Below the pieces are notes generated by a model, which worked only from the letters and a program-made list of their open reading frames with translations, had not been told where the DNA came from and ran no database searches. Shown in pieces: positions 24,716-32,943 of a DNA stretch of 64,000 nt. The translations under genes were made by a program, and so were the position numbers. Position 1 is the stretch's first letter. Each line of letters opens with the position of its first letter. Source of the stretch: Verrucomicrobiales bacterium (GTDB taxonomy: Bacteria; Verrucomicrobiota; Verrucomicrobiia; Limisphaerales; UBA11320). The DNA lies in contig JAEUHE010000025.1 of the NCBI GenBank assembly GCA_016793885.1, positions 1-64,000 of the forward strand. The letters run 5' to 3'.

Positions 24716-26302
24716 TTAGTACTGATGGGTGGATTCGGTCTCTTCGACCGAGCGATCGGTCTGATCGCTGGTGAGGACGGTGTCGAAACGCACATCGCCA
24801 GCCTTGAGGGCTTTAACGGTGACCTTCCAGGAAGCCTTCGCTTTCGGGGCGATCGAACCGACGATTTCATAAACGATCGTCTTGCCGCTGGCACTCACCG
24901 CCGAGGTGCCCGTGCCAGAGACGAACTCTTGCGAGTCTTCCAGCTTGCTGACGACCTTGACGTTGGTCAGGGGAGCGGTACCCTGGTTGGTCACGATAAC
25001 CTCGTAAACTTCGTTGGCACCCACTTCGATCGGATCGTTCGCATCAACAACTTCCAACAGCACAGCGCCGATACCACGGTAAACCGTCTGGCAGCTGGTG
25101 GTGGCCGGAGCGGCGCAACCACAGGTAGCGCTGGCGCTCAGCGAGAACTGGCCGGCAGTCGCAGAAACGACCGTGGCGCAGACTTCCTTGGACTCGCCAG
25201 CACCGAGGGTACCAACGCGCCAGGTGACTTTGCCGTTGGCGAAGGTGCCGCCACCGGTGGTGCTCTGGACCGTCAGACCCGCAGGAACAGAAGCTTCGAT
25301 CACAGCGTCGCCACAAGCAGCGTCACCCGTGTTGGAGATCTTGAAGCAGAAGTCACCCGGACGGCCGAGATAACGTTCAGCCGGAGCGGTGCAGGTAAGC
25401 TGGATGACAGCTTGGCGCACCATCGTGCTGGCGCTGGCCTGAGCGCTGACGCCTTCCTTCGAGGTCGCCTTTGCCGTGTTGTCAAACTTGCCCGTGCGGC
25501 CAGCCTTCAAAGCCACCGGGATATCCTTGGATTCGCCCGGAGCCAAACGACCCACAGGGACGCTAACCGAAGTGCGTCCGTCAGCTGTGGTCAGACCGGA
25601 CGGAAGTTCGTCGGTAACCGTCACATCATTCAGCGTGCTGCTGCCCGAGTTGCGCACCGTCAAGGTCATGTTGATCGGGTCACAAACCGTCGCTTCCGGA
25701 GTCAGCTTCTTCACGAGCTCCAGACCGGGCTTCAGAATCTTGATGGGTTCGCACAGGATCGGGCTGTAGGTGGCCCAACCGCAGGTCGTAATCGTGCCTT
25801 CTTCGCTGGCCGAACCAGTGACGGTGATCACCTTCGTCTGGTTGGGTTCCAAGGTATCAAGGCTCCAAGTGGCCAAACCACCATTCACGTTCGACGGCTT
25901 CGGATCCGCCGAGCTGGCGCTGAAATTGGAGGTGACGCGATCCGTCACCATGACCTGGTGCAGCGCGTAGGGGGTCAGATTCTTGACTTCATAACGGTAG
26001 GTGAAAGGAACACCCACCATGGCCTCAGCCGGAACCACCTTCTCCAAAAGCAGGCCGCTGCCGTCGAGCTTGCCTGAAGGAAACGCCATGGAACCCTTGA
26101 TGAACTTGCTCCCGTCAGCCTCATAGGTGCTGTAGGACGGTCCATACCCGTCGGTGCGGGCAGGAGCTGCCTTCGCCGGAGTCGGGGCGGCACCGTGAGA
26201 ATGATTGGCTTGTTGTTGCTGCTGGGCACATCCCGCGAGCAGCAGCGCTGCCATCAAGCTGGCTGCGATGGACTGGAGACCATGATGTTTGGTTCGTTTC
26301 AT
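24716..26302 (-). CDS. OmcB-like cysteine-containing envelope lipoprotein with DUF11 repeats
   Basis: 528 residues. MKRTKHHGLQSIAASLMAALLLAGC is a lipoprotein signal (lipobox LLAGC), followed by a Gln/Ala/Pro linker. Five or so DUF11/Ig-like repeats follow (e.g. FTYRYEVKNLTPYALHQV, CDPINMTLTVRNSGSSTL, DFCFKISNTGDAACGDAV, VYEVIVTNQGTAPLTNV). The final segment ends KVTVKALKAGDVRF...EETESTHQY, which I recognise as matching the end of chlamydial OmcB. About eleven cysteines are present apart from the lipid-bearing one, including CGWATYSPILCEP and CGCAAPATTSC, far fewer than in OmcB. Likely a structural periplasmic/outer-membrane protein. ATG 26302 is used; the open frame to 26383 is an AT-rich leader. 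A strong terminator follows. Confidence 0.87.
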   Translation of the reverse strand: MKRTKHHGLQSIAASLMAALLLAGCAQQQQQANHSHGAAPTPAKAAPARTDGYGPSYSTYEADGSKFIKGSMAFPSGKLDGSGLLLEKVVPAEAMVGVPFTYRYEVKNLTPYALHQVMVTDRVTSNFSASSADPKPSNVNGGLATWSLDTLEPNQTKVITVTGSASEEGTITTCGWATYSPILCEPIKILKPGLELVKKLTPEATVCDPINMTLTVRNSGSSTLNDVTVTDELPSGLTTADGRTSVSVPVGRLAPGESKDIPVALKAGRTGKFDNTAKATSKEGVSAQASASTMVRQAVIQLTCTAPAERYLGRPGDFCFKISNTGDAACGDAVIEASVPAGLTVQSTTGGGTFANGKVTWRVGTLGAGESKEVCATVVSATAGQFSLSASATCGCAAPATTSCQTVYRGIGAVLLEVVDANDPIEVGANEVYEVIVTNQGTAPLTNVKVVSKLEDSQEFVSGTGTSAVSASGKTIVYEIVGSIAPKAKASWKVTVKALKAGDVRFDTVLTSDQTDRSVEETESTHQY

Positions 26303-26531
26303 ATTTGAGTATTTCAATTTGGAATAAAGTCGGTTCGATTGCCTAGTGTTCTCAACAAAACCGGGGAAATGATGTACGTTCAAAAACCGAACGCAAGATT
26401 TGCTTTTGAAAAGTTACAATTCTTTTAACCTTTCAGCACGCGTCGGAACAATTTATCTAACAACAATTTACATCTTTAGAACTGCAAGTAAAGAGCGGAA
26501 ACCGCCAAGCCAGAGCGCTCTGAATTCTGGT
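26303..26531. promoter_or_regulatory. AT-rich upstream region of the OmcB-like gene
   Basis: Unlike the rest of the window this 229-base interval is A/T-rich (notably 26395-26500), which fits a strong promoter and untranslated leader for the minus-strand OmcB-like gene. I cannot assign exact -35/-10 boxes. Confidence 0.4.
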
Positions 26532-27674
26532 TCAAGGAGTTCCCTGACTCAGCTCCGTCGCGACGATCTGAGCGAGAGTTTCGAGACACCGCGACGGGTC
26601 AGCGAACGCCGCTTCGGCACTGAAATGCTTGGGAACCAGTGCCGCGACGGTCACGAAATGTGACTGTAATCCAGGGTTGGAGTCGGTGACTCCGGCAAGT
26701 CCGACACAGGGACGACCCATCTCCCGACAGAGCCGCGTCACTCCCCCGACCCCCTTGCCCATCAAGGATGACGCATCGATGGAGCCTTCAGCGGTGATCA
26801 CGAGATCGGCCGATTTAATCTGGTCTGGAAGTCCCGCCAAAGAAGCAAAGAGATCAAAACCCGGGGTCAACTCTGCTCCTAGAAACGCGGCCAAGCCGAA
26901 CCCGAGTCCGCCCGCCGCACCCGACCCCGGTAGCTCAGCGAGGCTTTCGGAGTCAGCACATTCGTTGGAGGTTTCCTTGAAAACCGAAGCTAACTTCGCC
27001 AAGCAAGCTTCCGCTCGAACAAACTGCTCCGGCTTCAAGCCCTTTTGAGGTCCATAGATGCGTGAACAACCTTGTTCCCCGAGAAGCGGGTTCTGCACGT
27101 CCACCGCCACCTGCAGGAGTCCGAGCCCCGAGGAAGCGGAAGGACGCACGATCCGATGCAGCCCTTCTAAATCAAACCACCGTTGGATGGGGTTTCCTGA
27201 TTTATCAAGAAATCTCCATCCCAGAGCCGAGGCAACGCCAAATCCCCCATCGTTGGTCGCGCTCCCTCCAATGCCGACGATACAACGGACCGGCTCAAAC
27301 TGAGCAATCTCCCTCAGAAGCATGCCCACCCCATAGGTGTCCAAGTCGGTGACCGAAAACTGTCCCTTCGGTAGCCTGGCGAGACCATTCGCCCGAGCTG
27401 CTTCCACGATAGCCAATCGTTGGGCAGGCACCCACCACCAGTCCACTTCGCCCGGTCGATGCGCGGCGTCCATAGCCGGAACGCGTCGGGTCTCCCCCTG
27501 CAGATGATCGGCCAGAATGGGGCCAAAACCATCACCCCCGTCACTCATAGGCAGCAACCGAATCTCATCCTGAGGGTGGACACGACGCCATCCTGCCGCG
27601 ATAGCGGCTGCCGCCTCGTGCGCCGTCAGCGTGCCTTTAAACTTATCCGGAACGATGAGAATGCGACGTGGCAT
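26532..27674 (-). CDS. Glycerate kinase (GlxK/GarK family)
   Basis: A 380-residue cytoplasmic enzyme that phosphorylates D-glycerate to a phosphoglycerate. It begins RRILIVPDKFKGTLTAHEAA, the family's N-terminal hallmark, and has LPMSDGGDGF, GIGGSATNDGGFG, SGAAGGLGFGLAAFLGA, DLVITAEGSIDASSLMGKGVGG. Length matches the family. It follows the enolase-superfamily gene by 6 bases, so the two form an operon that channels a sugar acid or hydroxyacid into glycolysis. Confidence 0.94.
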   Translation of the reverse strand: MPRRILIVPDKFKGTLTAHEAAAAIAAGWRRVHPQDEIRLLPMSDGGDGFGPILADHLQGETRRVPAMDAAHRPGEVDWWWVPAQRLAIVEAARANGLARLPKGQFSVTDLDTYGVGMLLREIAQFEPVRCIVGIGGSATNDGGFGVASALGWRFLDKSGNPIQRWFDLEGLHRIVRPSASSGLGLLQVAVDVQNPLLGEQGCSRIYGPQKGLKPEQFVRAEACLAKLASVFKETSNECADSESLAELPGSGAAGGLGFGLAAFLGAELTPGFDLFASLAGLPDQIKSADLVITAEGSIDASSLMGKGVGGVTRLCREMGRPCVGLAGVTDSNPGLQSHFVTVAALVPKHFSAEAAFADPSRCLETLAQIVATELSQGTP

Positions 27675-27680
27675 ACAATT

Positions 27681-29090
27681 CTAGCGCGACCAAGTGCCTA
27701 CCGCCTCCGGCAGGGTCCGCGCAATCTCGTCAACCCGCCCACCAAAGCCTGCACCCCGCAGGGTGCCCAAATCCACCACCCCGTCCCGACGACGATACAG
27801 CCCCGGATGAACCTGAGCCTCGGGAGCGGAGGCCTCCGGATAATACTGCATGGCGTTGGTCTCCACCCCCATCAGCGTGCCGATGTGCGCGGCGAGCAGC
27901 AAATGAGGTATCTGGGCGAGCATCGGGTTGGTGAGATCCTGAACCATCAGGGCCATCCCGTGTGCCTTCGCCCAACAACCACTCAACAGAGCCCCGGTTT
28001 GAGTCTTGCAGGTCTTGAGCGCAACCCCATTCCAGCCCAGCTCCCGACCCCGACGCACGAGCCGCCAATCGTGAGCACTCTCGTCGAGGAAAAGCGGCTT
28101 CCGGCTGGCGATGCTATGGGTGTCGATCGGATAGGCCTCCAAGTCGTAAGGAAAAGGCTGCTCGACATAGAGCATCATGCCATAGAGACGAGGGTAATCT
28201 TCACGCAATCGATCGAGAATCTCGTTCACATACTCGGGATCTCGGACCGTGCAATTGAAGTCGGCGGTCAGCCAGTCCACGCGGTTCTGCAACGCGATCT
28301 CTCCCACTCTCACCAGCCGCTCAAAGTCCCAAGCCCCGTCATTCCCCCGCAGCTTCACCTTCAAACAGCGCAAGCCATCCCGACGGATCCAATCGGCCAG
28401 CACCAGCGGATGACCATCTTGTGGTTCGTTGCCTGTCAAATCGTCAGGGCCCAGCGCATCCAATCCGCCCACCAAATGCCAGGCTCTCAGCTTCGCAGCA
28501 GGGACGGCCAAAAAATAATCGGCCGGGAAGCGGTCCTTGAATGCCACCGCAGTGCCGTGCGCCGGCGTGATGAACCGGGTCAGATCCCGATTCAAGAACG
28601 GAGGCCGGTAGGTCTGATAGACCGGAAGTCCCACCGAATTCCCATAGGCGTCATGAATGGCCTGATCCAACACCGATGCGCACACCAGCGCCGCCAACTG
28701 AGGCATCGGCTCCCGTCCCGCCCGCTCCTCGGCGTTGAAACGCACGAGCAGATTGGGCAGTCGTTCTTCCAAGAATTGATGCCCGATCTCCAAGGCGTGT
28801 CCCTGGGCCGCAAAACCCACCCAAGCCTGGGCAATTTTCTCCGTGAAGCTTTTCAAAGCCGCATGGCGCTCGGCATAGGGAATCGCGCTGGGCCAAACCC
28901 ACTGCACACTCAAGGGGGTCTCGCCCCATCCCACCGCGGACAAACCCTGTCCACTGGATACCACCACCCGCGCCCGAGCACAGGTAACCGAGGTCACCGT
29001 CTCGGTGCCAAACTTCAAAGGCACCCGCGTCTCGATCGGAAGGTAGTAGAGGGAAACCTCCAACACCCGGATGTCAGTGGATATGGGCAT
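27681..29090 (-). CDS. Enolase-superfamily (mandelate racemase/muconate cycloisomerase-like) enzyme
   Basis: 469 residues. The N-terminal capping domain begins DIRVLEVSLYYLPIETRVPL; the barrel carries LKVKLRG (candidate base lysine), WLTADFNCT (metal Asp), YVEQPF (metal Glu), LDESAHD (metal Asp) and ALKTCKTQTG (second lysine). This is the K-x-K ... D-E-D ... K layout of the muconate-lactonizing-enzyme branch. The length exceeds the usual 370-400 residues because of insertions. ATG 29090 is used instead of TTG 29096. Coupling to glycerate kinase suggests dehydration or cycloisomerisation of an acid sugar or lactone, but the substrate cannot be read. It is divergent from the ABC exporter pair. 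Confidence 0.85.
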   Translation of the reverse strand: MPISTDIRVLEVSLYYLPIETRVPLKFGTETVTSVTCARARVVVSSGQGLSAVGWGETPLSVQWVWPSAIPYAERHAALKSFTEKIAQAWVGFAAQGHALEIGHQFLEERLPNLLVRFNAEERAGREPMPQLAALVCASVLDQAIHDAYGNSVGLPVYQTYRPPFLNRDLTRFITPAHGTAVAFKDRFPADYFLAVPAAKLRAWHLVGGLDALGPDDLTGNEPQDGHPLVLADWIRRDGLRCLKVKLRGNDGAWDFERLVRVGEIALQNRVDWLTADFNCTVRDPEYVNEILDRLREDYPRLYGMMLYVEQPFPYDLEAYPIDTHSIASRKPLFLDESAHDWRLVRRGRELGWNGVALKTCKTQTGALLSGCWAKAHGMALMVQDLTNPMLAQIPHLLLAAHIGTLMGVETNAMQYYPEASAPEAQVHPGLYRRRDGVVDLGTLRGAGFGGRVDEIARTLPEAVGTWSR

Positions 29091-29251
29091 ACTCAAAAGC
29101 AGCTAGGATTCCGTCGGCGGTCCGGCCGAGGTCTGGAAACGATGCCGGGGTTCCGACCTGACATGCAATCCAAATGCCTAGTTTCAGCTGGCAGCTAGCT
29201 CCGCCTCGAGCCAATCTCCCCTGACTGTGACTGAATTGGTTCTGACGTGAC

Positions 29252-31048
29252 ATGGAAGAGACCCGCTCCAAAAAAACTCGAGGCTCTCTGCGCAGCCTGC
29301 TGGTGGTTCTGAGTTTCCTGCGGAGCTACCCAGGCTGGTTCTGCCTGGCCATCGGGCTGCTGCTCACCAACATCGGCATCGAGCTCGCCCTCCCGCAGGT
29401 CCTGGGCGAATCCATGAACGGGCTTCAGCGCTACGTGGACCACCAGGAGGAGTTCTCCCCCACCCTGTTCGTCATCATCTACCTCGCCTTGGTGGGCATC
29501 CGCTCGGGCATCGGCATCATTCTCGGCCCCATTCGCAATCGCCTGGTCCATACCACCCTGGGGGACATTCGCGCAGCGATCTACAGCGCACTCCAAAGGA
29601 TGGCCTTCTCCTACCACGACCGCACTAACTCCGGCGAGCTGATCTCCCGGGCCACGACGGATGTCTGGAGGCTTCAAGAATTCTTCTTTGCATGCATGCT
29701 GATGACAGCCGATATCGTGGTGACCTTGATCGCCACCACCTGGCTGATCTTCTCGATCAGCCCCGCCCTGGGCGCCGCCGCCTTGGCCACCATGGGACCC
29801 ACCGTGGCACTGATTGCCTACTACGCTAGCCGCCTCCAACCCCGCTGGCGGGAGGTCCACGATCTCCACAGCGCCATGACGACCGTGGTGCAGGAGAACA
29901 TTGCCGGCGTGCGCGTGGTCAAAGCCTTTGCGCGGGAACAAAGCGAAATCTCCAAATTCCGAGACCGCAAGGAAACCTACCTCAAGCACCTCCTGCACAC
30001 GGTGAATTACTGGGCTTCGCGGGTCCCGTTCGCCCAGTTCATCTACGGACTCAGCATGCCGCTCGTGCTCTGGATCGGAGGCCGCCAGGTGATCCAAGGG
30101 GAACTGCTCATTGGCGACCTGGCCAAGGTGGTCTTCTACCTCATGGCCATCGGACACCGCATGGGCCTCGTGGGCCAATTTACCAATATCGTGCAGAACG
30201 CCAGCGCCAGCGCCGAGCGCATCTGCGAGATCCTCAAGGAGCCCCCGCGGATCGTGAGCGGCCAGCAGCCGCTGCCTTCGGGAGGCGGGGAGGTCCGCTT
30301 CGAGGGTGTCTCTTTCGCCTATGAAAAAGACCGCCCTTCCTTGCATGAACTCTCCCTGGCCGCTCCCGCCGGAAAAACCATCGCCATCGTGGGTCCAACC
30401 GGCTCCGGAAAGTCCACGCTGGTCCAGCTGATTCCCCGCTTTTATGATCCCGAAGCCGGGCGCATCCTCCTGGATGGCGTCGATGTCCGCGACCTGGATC
30501 TGGCGGAACTGCGACGGTCCGTCAGCATGATTTTCCAGGAGACCTTCCTCTTCAGCGCCACCGTGGCGGAGAACATCGCCTACGGTCGCCCGAACGCCAC
30601 CGCGGAAGAGATCGAACGCAGCGCCCGCCTCGCCCAAGCCCACGAGTTCATCACTGGCCTGGAAAAGGGATACGACACCATCATCGGGGAACGCGGGGTC
30701 TCCCTGAGCGGTGGCCAGCGCCAGCGCATCGCCATCGCCCGTGCGTTCCTCATGAACCCCCGTGTGCTCATCCTGGACGACGCCACCGCCAGCGTCGATT
30801 CTCAGACCGAGCGTCTCATTCAGGAGGCGATGCGCGAACTGAGCCGCGGACGAACCACCTTCATCATTGCTCAGCGGTTCTCCACTGTTCAGCACGCCGA
30901 TCAAATCGTGGTGCTCAATCAAGGACGCCTTGTGGAGATCGGCACGCATCAAGAACTCACCGCGCGTGGTGGCTTCTATGCTGAAATCGTGTCCCGCCAG
31001 CTGCGGGGACGGGAAAGTCAGCCCGCCACTCAGGAGGCCAGCCGATGA
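29252..31048 (+). CDS. ABC exporter half-transporter with degenerate ATP site
   Basis: A 598-residue type IV ABC exporter subunit: a six-helix membrane domain (about 25-320), then an NBD. Walker A is GPTGSGKST (381-389), and the signature is intact LSGGQ (485-489). Walker B is VLILDDATASVD, with Asp in place of the catalytic Glu (510), and the H-loop reads FIIAQRFST, with Gln for His (541). It pairs with the next gene (4-base ATGA overlap), which has the complementary changes; together they form an asymmetric heterodimer like TM287/288 or BmrCD. Substrate (lipid, drug or peptide) is unknown. Confidence 0.93.
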   Translation: MEETRSKKTRGSLRSLLVVLSFLRSYPGWFCLAIGLLLTNIGIELALPQVLGESMNGLQRYVDHQEEFSPTLFVIIYLALVGIRSGIGIILGPIRNRLVHTTLGDIRAAIYSALQRMAFSYHDRTNSGELISRATTDVWRLQEFFFACMLMTADIVVTLIATTWLIFSISPALGAAALATMGPTVALIAYYASRLQPRWREVHDLHSAMTTVVQENIAGVRVVKAFAREQSEISKFRDRKETYLKHLLHTVNYWASRVPFAQFIYGLSMPLVLWIGGRQVIQGELLIGDLAKVVFYLMAIGHRMGLVGQFTNIVQNASASAERICEILKEPPRIVSGQQPLPSGGGEVRFEGVSFAYEKDRPSLHELSLAAPAGKTIAIVGPTGSGKSTLVQLIPRFYDPEAGRILLDGVDVRDLDLAELRRSVSMIFQETFLFSATVAENIAYGRPNATAEEIERSARLAQAHEFITGLEKGYDTIIGERGVSLSGGQRQRIAIARAFLMNPRVLILDDATASVDSQTERLIQEAMRELSRGRTTFIIAQRFSTVQHADQIVVLNQGRLVEIGTHQELTARGGFYAEIVSRQLRGRESQPATQEASR

Positions 31049-32841
31049 GCCACGACGCCGAGCTGGAGGAGGAGTTCGCCCAGCGGAAAATGTCGCGCGA
31101 GCTGTTCGTGCGGTTGTATTCCTACCTGCGGCCCTACCGGTCCCTGGTCATTCTCAATCTGGTGTTCACGGTGCTCGCTACGGCCTCCCAGCTTCTGGGA
31201 CCTAAATTCATCCAGGTGGGGATTGATCGCTACCTGACGCAGTTCACTGGCATCGAAGCGGCGCGCCGAGGCATTCTGGTCGTGAGCGGGATCTACCTGG
31301 GCAATCTGCTAGTCGGTTGGCTGCTCTCCGTCATCCAAGTCCGCACCACGATCCGGGTCGGCCAGAGTGCGATGAACGATCTCCGCCTGTCTGTCTTCGA
31401 GCACATCCAGCGGCTGTCGCTGAACTATTTCGACAAGACCCAGCAGGGCCGGATCATCAGCCGCGCCGATACCGATATCGATTCCTTGGATCGGGTGATT
31501 ACCTGGGGCGGTTCGCAGCTGCTCTCCAGCGTGCTCACACTCGTCGGCGTCATGATTCTCATGCTCCAGTATGACTGGCGCCTCTGCCTGGCCGTGAGCA
31601 CGGTTCTGCCAGCGCTGGTCGTCGCTACCCGACTTTTCCACGCGCACGGCATCCGAGCTTACCGGCGAGTGCGAGCCCATTCCTCCAGGCTGGCGGCCTC
31701 CATGGCGGAAAGCATCCAAGGTGTCCGAGTGGTCCAGGCCTTCGCACGCGAGGAGGAGAACTTGGAACGCTTCCAAGAGTTGCATGGGGAATACGCCGGC
31801 TTCGCCATCGAAGCAGCCCGCGTGTTCCACACCTACATGCCGTTCATCGCCCTGATCTCAGGCCTGGGCACCTGCATCATCCTCGGCTACGGAGGCCATC
31901 TAGCCATGGCCCGCGAGATTACTGTCGGCGAGCTCGCGGCGTTCATCCTCTACCTGGGAATGTTTTTCGGGCCCATCCAGACGATGGGCGATCTCTACAA
32001 CGCCCTGCTTTCCACCGCCGCCAGCGCCGAACGCATCTTCCAGCTGCTCGACACCGAGCCGCAGGTAAAAAACCGAACCGATGCCCAGCCACTGCCGCGA
32101 TTGCGGGGCGAAGTGCGGTTCGATAAGGTCTGGTTCCGCTACGACAGCACGCCGGCGGACGCCTGGATCCTGAAGGACATCTCCTTCACCGCGAAGCCCG
32201 GGGAGACGGTGGCGCTCGTCGGCCACACTGGATCCGGAAAAACCAGCATCATCAGCCTGCTGGCCCGGTTCTACGACCCCCAGCGCGGGGCCATTCGGGT
32301 GGGTGACGTGGATCTACAGACCGCCACCATCGACTCCCTGCACAGCCAGATCGGAATCGTGACCCAGGAGAATTTCCTATTCACCGGCACCGTCATGGAA
32401 AACCTCAAGTTCGGACGGGCAGAGGCCAGCGATGAGCAGGTCATTGAGGCGGCCAAGAAATTGGGAACCGATCCGATCATTAGCCGCCTGCCCGACGGCT
32501 ATCAGACCAAGGTGGCCGAGCGCGGCGGCAACTTCAGCGCGGGGGAGCGCCAGCTCATCACCTTCACCCGGGCCATGGTCGCAGAGCCGAAGATCCTGAT
32601 CCTGGATGAAGCCACCAGTGCCGTGGATCCCCAGACGGAGGATGTCATCCAGCACGCGTTGGAGAAGCTATTCGAGCAGAGAACCTGCTTTGTCATTGCA
32701 CATCGGCTCTCGACCGTCCGCACCGCCCACCGTATTCTGGTGCTGGATCACGGAGAAATTGTGGAATCAGGAACGCATCAGGAGCTGTTGACGCGCGACG
32801 GCCCCTACTCTCGACTTCACGCTGAGTTCGTTGGCAGTTAG
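31045..32841 (+). CDS. ABC exporter half-transporter with canonical catalytic site
   Basis: 598 residues, translationally coupled to the previous gene (ATGA overlap; CAGGAGG about 9 bases upstream of the ATG). Walker A is GHTGSGKTS (393-401), Walker B ILILDEATSAVD keeps the catalytic Glu (522) and the H-loop keeps His (553, FVIAHRLST). The signature is altered to FSAGE (497-501). Hence its Walker A/B plus the partner's LSGGQ build one competent site, and the partner's Walker A/B plus this FSAGE build the silent site. Confidence 0.94.
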   Translation: MSHDAELEEEFAQRKMSRELFVRLYSYLRPYRSLVILNLVFTVLATASQLLGPKFIQVGIDRYLTQFTGIEAARRGILVVSGIYLGNLLVGWLLSVIQVRTTIRVGQSAMNDLRLSVFEHIQRLSLNYFDKTQQGRIISRADTDIDSLDRVITWGGSQLLSSVLTLVGVMILMLQYDWRLCLAVSTVLPALVVATRLFHAHGIRAYRRVRAHSSRLAASMAESIQGVRVVQAFAREEENLERFQELHGEYAGFAIEAARVFHTYMPFIALISGLGTCIILGYGGHLAMAREITVGELAAFILYLGMFFGPIQTMGDLYNALLSTAASAERIFQLLDTEPQVKNRTDAQPLPRLRGEVRFDKVWFRYDSTPADAWILKDISFTAKPGETVALVGHTGSGKTSIISLLARFYDPQRGAIRVGDVDLQTATIDSLHSQIGIVTQENFLFTGTVMENLKFGRAEASDEQVIEAAKKLGTDPIISRLPDGYQTKVAERGGNFSAGERQLITFTRAMVAEPKILILDEATSAVDPQTEDVIQHALEKLFEQRTCFVIAHRLSTVRTAHRILVLDHGEIVESGTHQELLTRDGPYSRLHAEFVGS

Positions 32842-32943
32842 GGGGGAGGATCCCACACCCGACGGCGCGCGGAGCGACAGCACGACGGACGGAACAGGGG
32901 GAGCGCAGGCTCCACCTCAGGAACAACAAGTCACGGAACGAAC

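Noticed and set aside
24458-26077. 539-residue plus-strand frame
   Set aside because: Antisense to the OmcB-like gene; no plausible signal or domain and rich in Arg/His/Gly.
29195-30952. 585-residue open frame on the minus strand
   Set aside because: It is the antisense shadow of the ABC exporter gene, which has full Walker motifs; the minus-frame composition (Gly/Asp/His-rich) is typical of a GC-rich shadow.
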